The notes under the pieces: generated by a model | Databases searched by the model: none | Told to the model about the DNA's origin: nothing | The model's input: only the letters and a program-made list of their open reading frames with translations | Source of the DNA: Balanoglossus misakiensis | Lineage: Eukaryota; Hemichordata | Length of the DNA stretch: 64,000 nucleotides | NCBI GenBank assembly: GCA_040954595.2 | Contig: CM082592.2 | Coordinates: 10,602,001-10,666,000 of the forward strand | Reading direction: 5' to 3' | Shown here: in pieces, positions 48,001 to 58,400 of the stretch | Position numbering within the stretch: position 1 is the first letter of the stretch | Layout of the letters: each line of letters opens with the position of its first letter | Program-made: the position numbers and the translations under genes

Positions 48001-51000
48001 ATCTTCTTTCTTTGTTTCTTCATAGCTCTTTTCCATCTCGCCCTTGTCCTTCATTTCGTCAGTCTTGAAGGATCTGTCCATATCACAAACAACTTCCAGA
48101 TCACCGGTATCGGGAATTTCCTCAGCCATCTTTACCTCAGCTTCAGTATCTGGGATTCCTTCCCCTCCCGCTCCCTCAATCTCTCTCTCATCTGCAGAAA
48201 TATCTTCTTCTTCCACTTCTACCATTTCCTCATCCTCCACTCCTTGCTTTTTCTTTGCTGTTTTCTCTTCAATCACTGCAGATTCAAACGATTCCTTCAC
48301 ATCAGAGTCTACCTTCTTTGCAATCTTTTCTTTCTTCTTGATTTGTTTTGCCTCTTTTGGTTTCTTTGATAACCTTTCTTTCTTTTCTTCAACAGGTTCC
48401 TCAATTTCATTTCCTCTTGTCTTTTTCTTCACTGTCTCCTTTTTCTTTTGCTTCGTTTTGTCCTTCTTGCTTCTCAGCTTCGGTCGAGTTTCATCCACAT
48501 CTTCGAGAACACCAACCTCTTCAACTTCATCAATCCCATTCGTCATCTCAACTACTACAACTTTTTCCGGCACAACTTCAGTCACTGTTTTCTTCTTTTT
48601 GGCTTTTGTTGTTTTTTCTTTCAGAACTTGCTTCTTTTTCTTAGCCTTTTGATCTTTCTTTGTCTGTTTTGGTTTCTCTTCTTCCTCCCCCTCGTCACTT
48701 TCCTGAAGGTGAATTAAAAGACAAAATAATAACTGCACTTGTCATTCAAGTCACATGATTAGTCAACGAAACATTCAAGATTTGCTGTCTCACCTCTGTG
48801 GTTTCATTGTTTCTTTCCATCTCCTCTTGCTCCTGATCGTCAGATAAAGTCTCCATGTTTGCTATCAGTGCATTGATTCTGTTCTGCAAATCATCCTCAT
48901 CTCCAGAGGTCTGCGAAGAAAATTCCACCTGTAAAAACAGAAATAATGAATGTACAACACCATCAGCAGTTCCGATGAAATACTGAACACTCATAGCCAT
49001 TGTTTGCTGAAAGTGTTATCATGAAACTGAAAGAATAATCTTCAGTACGTTGTCACAGAAATTCAAGACATCCTGTAGTATTACTTAACTATCCTCAACA
49101 CATCTTTACCTTCAGTTTTTCTCTCATTTCTTTATCAGCAGATTTGTCAACATAGAACATTGTCTCCATGACCTCTTCTTTCTCATCCAGCTCGACTTCC
49201 TCAGCAGGCTTCTCCAGAAACTCAGTGATGCACTGAAGGGGGAAACGTCAATAGTAAAAGCTGAAATTTCATGACAGATCATGAAACTACCATATAGCAT
49301 TGAATATCTAGTTACAGTTTAATATTCTCCAGAACCCTAAGTCCCTAACCCTAACACAATGGCGTCTCTGCATATTGACTCAACCGGTTACTTATTGTAT
49401 CAGCAGTGAAGATGCTTGACTAGTGCTTGTACTCACATCAACAAGTTCTTCAATAAACTCCATGGATGACTCCTTCAGTAGATATTTAGTAATCTTGGCT
49501 CCAGAGGCTTTGGTTGTCAAGGGAACTTCATCCAGAAGATCTGGCGACACTTCTCGAAGCCATTCCAGAAAACCAGATGGTGGGATCACTTTTCTGGCAT
49601 TCTGATTTCATGAAAATCAAAAATTACAAGTTTTCAAATTGTCCATTTCTTCCTTCCCTCAGTCATTCACTTTTTTATTTGTTCATCCATTGACAGAACA
49701 TGCAGTATGCAATGAGACAGAATCCAATGAGAAAATTCCATCTAAATTTGACAGCCATTCCCACTTACCTGCATAATAAGCTGACTATCATCCTTGTAAG
49801 ACTTTCTCAGAAGACATTCAGCAGTCCTCACTGTACTGATGTACTTGATGTATGTCTTCATGGACAAACCTTCTGGTGGCTGTTGCAGTGTTCTCCTGTT
49901 GCAAGATAATGACTTAATGAATCTCCAATTTTATACAAATATGAACTGTCCTATGTGGATTTTCATAGTTCTAGTTACTACCGGCTACTTATTCTGACTT
50001 ACTTGAAAATCGGCAACATAAACTCAGCATCTTCCTCTGTTGCAGATGATACTTGGAGAAGTGCATCATATACATACTGGTGTTGGTTTTCAAAACTTGT
50101 CAGCAGAGTACACAAAACCCTGTTAGCACTCTGCTTAATATTGTCTTTGCCCCTGATGAAACATATACAAGAAAAAACAATATAATTAAATTGGCACTCT
50201 CACTATATAATATATCTCTTTAGAATCCTGTTCATTAATTAATGAACTCGTTGTACCTGATGTGAAGAAGAGTATTTTTTGAAAATATCTCACCTTGCCA
50301 GGAAGATTGCCAAGTCAAGGTACAGCGAAAGAATGGCAGCAAGCAGGTCTTCAAAACTTGGTTTGTCATTCGTCTGTTGTATAGAAAATACTTCTCATAT
50401 TAGTATATATCGTGCACCTGTTTGTATAGCAAATTTGAATTGTGCAGTTGATGTATGGTTGTATGAGCTAGGACGTGAATTGGCCACATTTTATCTCTGT
50501 TAAATCATGACAATATTAGGTGCATCATAAGACTATATTACCTTCGGAATCATGGAGTTTTGAAATACGACAAACACGATGAAATTTAACACCAGCTTCT
50601 GGAGTTCTTTCCCACGATTTTCATCTTTAGCTAATATGGCACCCTCCACTGTAATGGTCATTTTTCTGACGAAACTATGCATGTGTTTATGAAGTGCCGT
50701 TCTGTTCTTCTTCCCCAGCATCACGGATTTTTCAAGCTCGATTGCAGCCAGGCTCTTTTCTGGTTCTTTTTTCTTTTCAGTGAGTATATCAACGACTTCT
50801 TGATGCAAATCATCTTCACAGAAGACTTGGCCAAGTAGATGTGTGCCTAATTTTTGCTTTGTTTTCTGATCTGCCTTCTTCAGCTTCTCAACTGCTAGCT
50901 TCTTTCCTTCCAAAGAATAAGTGTTGTACGGCAGTTCTTCTGTTACCACCTCTGTCTTTTTCTGATCTCTCAATTTCTCTGACCTCTTGATGGCTCTGAT

Positions 51001-51689
51001 TGGGAACAGTCAAAAAGACATTAGCTATAGTCACATTGCAGAATATTGTCTGTACTTTATTTTCTTTACATCAAACACAGGAATGCCACCTTCAAGACAC
51101 AACCAGACTTCCCCGTTCTTACCTCCAAAGACGTTTAAAGTATTCCACATAATTTTTCTTGATCTTTGTTTTCACAGGACCTTTTGGCAACTTCGTAACT
51201 GTCTGTTGAAATTTCCCTTTAAGATAATCAAACTCAAGCGCCCGGCCACCTGAAAACACAATATCTCTATTAGAACCATGTGACACATACAGCCAAGAGA
51301 TCATGAGGCAATGATACCAATAGCTTTACCAAATTCTCATTTCCATCAATCAGCATCACAGTAACGCTCAGGTAACTGGCCCTTTAATTAGACACACCCC
51401 CTTAGTACGTAGGGATGAAACAAGCAAGACTATGGTTGGGGGGGGGGGGGGCTGCTTAATTTTGTGAAATGTGAAAATTAATATGCGAGTGTTGGATCAC
51501 TCATAATCATGAGATGTATCTGGAGGCCGGCAGTTGCTCGAGTATGTTTGTGTTCGCCATGCACCAGATGGATGATTACGACATACTAAACCCACGTGCG
51601 CAGAATCACCTATGGATCACACACTTGCCTTCTGAAAGTTTCCTACCAAGTTTCTTCACAAAGCGTTTGGCTTGCTTCTCTGCCGACAT
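45032..51689 (-). CDS. Unrecognised Lys/acidic-rich protein, probably nuclear
   Basis: Twelve exons join in phase to about 1610-1616 residues: 51689 to 51647 or 51629, 51249-51123, 50995-50542, 50373-50294, 50152-50003, 49895-49769, 49601-49437, 49232-49110, 48928-48794, 48702-45413, 45327-45233, 45075-45032. I do not recognise the family. The first 430 or so residues look globular and helical (LEFDYLKGKFQQ, KKNYVEYFKRLW, RGKDNIKQSANRVLCTLLT), in the manner of a HEAT-like or other alpha-helical fold. After an acidic, coiled-coil-like linker, one 3290-base exon encodes 1096 low-complexity residues with KEKE stretches, many SP/TP and TPKK sites, an RRSARI motif and a SUMO-interacting-like VTISDSED near the end. 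The composition suggests a phosphorylated chromatin or nucleolar protein; this is inference. The C terminus is basic (RFTKKLRSDV). The donor of exon 1 is ambiguous. Confidence 0.82.
51438..51451. repeat. Poly(G) run of 14
   Basis: An uninterrupted G14 in the first intron of the - strand gene, hence C14 in its transcript. It is a likely length-variable or error-prone site. Confidence 0.95.
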
Positions 51690-52482
51690 GTTTGGAAAAA
51701 CTCAACGACAAAACTTTGTACAATAGAACATTTCACGGAACACCCGATCAATATTTATTTGCGCCTAAGTCGACAGTACTTGAACTAACATCACACACAC
51801 ATTTGAGTTTCGTACTCGTATGACTGGAACCTACACGGGGAGAGGGTAGGCCACTGTGATTGGTTATATTTTAATTACATGCCAGAAAGTTTTAAGAGCC
51901 TTGAAGGAAAAGTACAGGATGTAAAACAATGTCGGTGGACGGACAGTTTATCTTCGGGAGAGGGGTGTTTTCGGTTTGCAATAGCTTCTTTGAAATATTC
52001 TCAAAGATACAAAAACATTCATAGATTCCTGGGGTAACGAAAACGACTGACCAATAGGCATGCTTCTTACATAAGGACTTCCGAAGGTTTTCGGGCTAAC
52101 AAAATAACAACGCCATAGACAATAGCCCACGATACCTTCCAGAATGTATAATGTTATACATTATTTCCGTTTATCAGTTAAAAAGTTCAATGCTTTGATG
52201 CATATTTTATTATAGCTATAGGACACTTCTGTTTATATGCGAGCTGAATGTTTTATTGCAAAATAATTGCATAAAATTTCAACGCACGACAGACTGAAAA
52301 CGCAGAATTGATGTCAGTGTTGATACGTTGACGGCGCAAGGAGTTCTGGGTATAATGGTGTCCACAAATGCATCTTTTGGCATCAGTCAATGTTACATCA
52401 GTGCGAATTACACAGTGGTTATCCCGTTTCTTGGCAGATACGCACAGTTTTTGTGCAACAAGATGTTACTTAGACATTAGTC
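51690..52482. promoter_or_regulatory. Divergent promoter region, unknown gene and SETD1
   Basis: 793 bases separate the two opposite start codons. No long open frame lies between them. The segment must hold both 5' UTRs and probably a shared promoter; I see no clear TATA box, and the core elements are undefined. Confidence 0.55.
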
Positions 52483-55400
52483 ATGTCTTCCAAAGTCAAT
52501 AGAGTGGCGGAACGGCCAAGGATGGCCGATCACCACCATCAAGACACGAGGAAGTCTACTTCTTCGAGTGAGTTTTGGTGAAGAAAAAGCACATGTTTTT
52601 GTCATGTTTGTGTTTTGGCAAAGAGAAAATACTCGTGTTCTTTGCTCCTTGGTGACTCAGCTCTGGTTTTATCTTTCCTACAGGTATCAATGGTCTCAAC
52701 GTACCAAGCGGTAGCCACGGAGAGAAGAAGTTCAAAAGTTTCAAGCTTCTGGTGGACCCTCTCATCCGAAAGGGACAACAGAAGGTCTGCAGATACGACG
52801 GTTTTGTCACCGGGGTAAGAGAGATCAACATCTCTACGACAACACCGAGTTTCCACTGTCGTCGGTTGCTTTGTTGTCAAGGAAACAAATCCTTAGCAAA
52901 TGGTTTCATCGGGTATCAAGAAATACGAGAGTGCAGTGTATAAATTACCCAGTATGTTGGTTCTGCTGATGCTGCAGTTATGGTTTATTTTGGAGGCAAA
53001 TTTGAATTTCCATCATTCTGAAGACTTTACTCTTCGTTCTGGTGCCAACCAAATCTGTAGCATAGGAATAGATAATTACATTAATACAATGATAACAAAG
53101 TAATTATCACATTTTAACTGAAATTGTCAATAACAATGGCTTTATTTGTTTCATTTCACAGCATCAAGACCAAGTAGTGGTTCGAGACCCAAGGTCTCGC
53201 TTTTCCAGTCGCTTGTGGCCTCGTAAAGAAAAGGCGGATCTGCCAGTACCAAAGTTAAAGGTATCAACAGTTGGAACTCAGTCGGGCGGTTTAAAATGTT
53301 GCGAACAAGTACCCCTGAAAGGAGCAACAGTTGTCATAAACAGTTGACACGTGCACTTGGCTAGTGTTACTGTAAACAGTTAAATTGTGCTAAAATATGT
53401 TATGGCTGCAGCATTGGCAAGAAAACAGATGTTCATTATTTTAATAGAATAGTCAAGGAAAGGTGTAATTGGCTGTACAGAAAGAGGATTTTACTGAAAA
53501 GTCATTTTTGTTCCATTACAGCATGACCAGTATTACACTGGAGAATTGCCACCCAAGGAGATCACATTCTCTAACCTTAATGACAATATCAAGACAACGT
53601 TCCTTGAAGATATGTGCAAGAAGTTTGGCAGCATAGAGTTCTCCAAGATCTACTACCACCCAAAGACAAAGAAGCATCTTGGCCTTGCCAGGGTCAAGTT
53701 CACATCTGTGCTGTCTGCAAAGCAGGCTGTGTTAAAGCTGAATAGGACCTCTGTTATGGGCAATATTATCATTGTACAGATTGACACGGCAGGTGAGTTG
53801 TCAGGTCTCCCATTGATAGGGGTCAGGGTGCAAAGGGTTAAAGTGTATTTTTGCCAGAGAGCAATCTGGTTAAAATCAGATGTAGGGATAGGTTTTCCTT
53901 TGCAACCTTTAGTATTATAACATTTGACTATGATTTGATCCATTTGCTGGGTTTTTTTACAGGAAAAGAATGTGAACAGATGTTCGAGTGTTTGGTGAAT
54001 GACAAACCCAAACCTTCAGTCGCAGCAGCTGCCCCCAACGATCCAAGGAACAAGTCCAGAACACAAGTTCCAAAGAGGTCCACCACGCCAGAACTTCCCA
54101 GGGGGAGCCTGGAACAGCGACTGAATCAGAACAATTCCGGCCGAACCTTTCCCGCGCAGCAGTATGGTCCGAACAATGATACCTTTACCCCTCAGAGCAC
54201 AGACTCTGGGTACAGTACCCATACAGCCTTTTCTTCTGAGTTCATGAGCCCAATGCCTCCGAATATGGTGGCGGGAAGGGCTGGTAACTACGGTTACAGT
54301 GGGACGCCTACAGCTGAGGCTACAGCTGGGTACAGGGTTGGCCACGCCTCCTATGATGCCAATCAGTCAATGCAGAGTTATTCCGGCAATTCTGCGTATG
54401 TGCCAAATTATGCGCAATCACAGAGACCTCAACCACCGCCGCCACCACCACCACCGCCACCTCCTCCTCAGCCTCAACAGCCAGCAATTCCGGTCATCAA
54501 AGATTACCAGGGTCAGTATCAGCAGCAGCCACCCGTTGCCCCGCCCGTTGCCCCGCCCTATCAACACCAACCAAGCCAATTCCAGCCACTGCCACCTCCA
54601 GTACCCGCAGCCGAGACACAGTATCCACCACAGACCCAGGGCCAGCAGGATCTTCCCATTCAGCCGCCGCAGCAGCCCACGCAGTTTCAACCGCCTGCGC
54701 CGCAACAGAAGAAAAAGAAACCCCCAAAACTGGAGGCGCCAAAGGAAGACAAAAATTCAAACTCTGATCCATCGCCGTCGCCTGATTCCAGCGGTTACAG
54801 GAGTCTGGATTCGCGTATTGATATGTTGCTGAAGCAGACCAGGGGAAAAGGTGCATTTAGTGACATTCCTTTAGTTACTGAAGCATCTGACGATGAGAGT
54901 GTTGCTAAGTCACCAAAGGAAAGAACTCCCCCTCCACCCCTACCACCACCTCCCCCTGTAGTGGAGCCTTCGTTACCTCAAATCCCACAGGCAGTGGTCC
55001 AAGCTCTCCCTCCCCCACAGACTATGACCCCGAATCCCCCTCCTCTACAGACTGTGACCCCAACTCCCCTTCCACCTGTTCATTTACCACCTCCCCCGCT
55101 ACCACCTGTGACAATTACTAGCAAACCGGTGGAAAAGCCCCTCTCGGAGAGACTCCTGGAACTCAGCCAATCCTCGCCAAGTACTTACAGATCTCCGAGT
55201 GAGCCAAAGTGGGAGAAACGCAGACACTCTGCTGATAGACTGACCGGTCTGTACAGTGATAGCCCCAAACGAACCCCAGCAATGAGTGAAGATGTGGACA
55301 GTCGAGATAGCTTTGGTCAGGTGAGCTTCACGGGAACACCACACTCGGAGTATGAAAGCACACCAACGATGACTGGTGTAACCAAACAAAATGACGAAGA

Positions 55401-58400
55401 CAGCAGGTCATCGACCCCAGGAATTCAGTTCAGTGTAACAGAAGAAACATCTAACAAACAGGTAATGCTCTCTTTGACAAGAAATCCAATTGATTTGTAT
55501 TTTACTGGATTCAAACAAGACCTTACCCCACCTGTAACAGGTATCTGTACATGGAGTGACTTAAATTTGTTACAATGATCTCTTTCAGGAAGAAAATTCT
55601 GAAGAGAATTCAATCGCAGGCAGTGTTGAAATGGACATATCAGATGACGATGATGACAAAATGAGTTTGTCTCCAATCAGTAATGAAACCACTTTACAGG
55701 TTAATGAACCCCCTCCACTTGGACTATCAACTACTTCAGTGCAAATACCACAGTCAGCTGCAATGCCACCACTTCCCTTCAATCCGTCATTTCCGCCACC
55801 AAGTTTTGCAGTTCCTCCTCCTGGTTTCCCACCACCGGCATCGACGTCGGCTGTGAAACCCATGGACACAATGAATCAACCGCCACCTCTTATGTCAATC
55901 AGTGTGCCTCCGCCACCAACAAGCGTCCCACCACCAACGCAGGGTACTTATCCGACGTCAATACCGCCTCCCCAGGCACCTATGCCGGGATTTCCAGGAC
56001 AGATTCCAAACGTTGGGTATCAGAACAGTTACAACACCATGTATCCGTCGCCAACACCGGATATGATGATCCGGATGGGACTGTGGAGACCTGGAATGCC
56101 AGTGCCAATGCCCACAACGCCCAACTTCGCTCCCAATCTCCCATGGCCTCCTGTTTTGCCACCCACTCATCAGCAGCTGCCACCACAGACGCAGTACGAC
56201 CAATCACAGCAGAGGTTCCCATTCCCGACCTTTGACCCCACAGTGCCCCCTCCAGGTTATGAAGAGGTGAAGAAGGATCCAAATCAAGAGACAATTAACA
56301 ATGTGCTGCAGAAGGTGGTGGAGGGACTCAAGCAGATCATGAAGAAGGATTTGTGTAAGAAAATGGTGGAATCTTCAGCCTTCAAAGTTTTTGAAACATG
56401 GTGGGATAAGAATGAAGAAGAAGCTAAGGTAAAAATCTTGGTCATATTTATTTACAATCTTTTTTGTGATGGGCTGGTGCTCACTTACAAGGATATGGTT
56501 TTACTGTATATGATATGATTGAGTGCTTCCTTCAAAAACCTCAATGAGTTCGTTTTAAGTTAAATAAAATTCTTATTTCAGCAACCGAGTTTAAAGTCCG
56601 AGCCCGGGGAAGTGAAATCTGCCGCGCCTACATCTACCAGGGAGAAGACACTACCGATTATCACCACTGCAGCTTGGGGTGGAGCCGCTATGAGGGACTT
56701 TGGGATGGAAAACATGGGGCTTGGTCTTGGACTCAGAGCTACAATGCCAAGGATGCCATCTTTCAAGGTAAACCTGTAATTGAAATGGTTATGTATGTCT
56801 TTAAGTACACAAGTCTGTCCCTGTCTTTTCATCCTGTATGTTATACCACTCTAACTTATTTTTCCTTCTCTCCTCTTCCATGCAGTTAAAAAGGAAACCA
56901 TCAGTGCCAGCACCGGACGAAGAAGAGGATGAAGATGAAAGCCGCGGAGCGAAGAGACCAAGACCATCAACACCTAGCATCATGGATGACTCAGACTCGG
57001 AACGTGAGAAGGATACATCAGATGTTGCCAGTCAGTTGTCAGATTTGTCCGGAATTTCACCTCGGAAGAGAAGACACAGTCTGATCAGTGAGGATGAAGA
57101 GAAGGATGTTGATTATGAAACTGAAGGTACAGTACAAGCTATCATATTGTAAATCAGAAGATGAAGCATGTATGAAAAAAAATAGTTGGAACAGATGTTC
57201 TTTTATTTAAGCTATGGATTGCAACATAGAAACATATCTGCCATATTTTAATTTCTTCAGAGCAAGAAAGTAAAGCCAGCGAGAGTGAAAGTTCTGATGA
57301 AGAATCTGAGTCTGATGAGTCTGATGAAAGCAGTTCAGGCTACGACAGCTCCTCAGAGTCCGAAGACTCGGAAGATGAAGAGGAGGAGGAAGAGGAGATG
57401 GATGTGGCCAAGAATGAAGTGAAGGTGACAGAGGAAAAAGAAGAAATTACAAAAGACTTGGCAGAGAACAAAGAACTAGCAATAGTGAAGTATGTATACG
57501 CTTAGGGCTTTTAACCTACGATATTCAATTCATTCATTTTCCCAAATTTACCATGAGATAAATAAATCATACATAAAATAAAGCTTTGTATGGGTTTGGG
57601 CTCCAGCCCATCCCATCCCATCCATTCTTTAATGTGAGAAATTTGAGCATAACAAGGATCATGTTATCTTTCGTTAACTGCAGTGGCACTGAAGTGGCTC
57701 TGGACAAAGAAGGCTGGGAAGAAATGAAGAAACATGTAGACGTGATTTCCAAGGAAGATGATTCTGTCATGGACATAGAAGCAGCTAAAAGGTATGTTTT
57801 TTGTGAGTTAATCCTTTTACCACCATGGTTTGGTCCTAATCCATTGTTGTTTATGGTGAAGTTGGACCTCTGTACAGGCAAATGCCACCTTTAGAAGTTT
57901 GAAAACAATCATTTTTCTCAGGTATGCTTTGTTTGCTTCCAGCTCCTTGAAGTTAGACATTGCTGAAAAAGTGAAACCTGAAATTGAGGTCGAGATGATC
58001 AGTCCAGTGGAAGAAAGTAAAGAGATAGCTAAGAGGGAAGAAGACTCTATCAAAGCTGAGAATAAAGTGCCAAGTGTGGAGACTGATAAACTGGAAGTCA
58101 GGGAAAGTGAGAAACCTGTTCCTCCAAAGGATGTCGAGGAGAAGAAGATAAGTATTGCTGATGAGGAGGTTGCACATAAAGAGAAATCTGAAAAGCTTGA
58201 TAGCATACCTGATGACAAACAGGCCAACAGGACAGAGCCGTCATCCATGTTGTTGGAGATTCTGACAAGGCCGTCAACACTAAGGACTGGGGAGGTCTCC
58301 CTGCCGCAGGAACCCCCTGTGCCCGAGATGCGGGAACCCCCACCCGTCAGCCGGGTCGAGATGGAACCGTTTCCGATTCCGGTGCCGCGGATGATTATTC

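Noticed and set aside
45500-48720. Long open frames on the + strand opposite the large - strand exon
   Set aside because: They are Ser/Phe/Leu-rich mirror images of the Lys/Glu/Ser low-complexity exon, and the - strand frame is continuous and in phase with eleven other exons.
49336-49356. CCCTAA-like telomeric repeat
   Set aside because: Only two or three imperfect units occur, well within chance, inside an intron.
54299-54856. Overlapping frames on both strands in the Pro/Gln-rich SETD1 exon
   Set aside because: They arise from the repetitive CCN/CAG composition; the SETD1 frame is the one continuous with the RRM and later exons.
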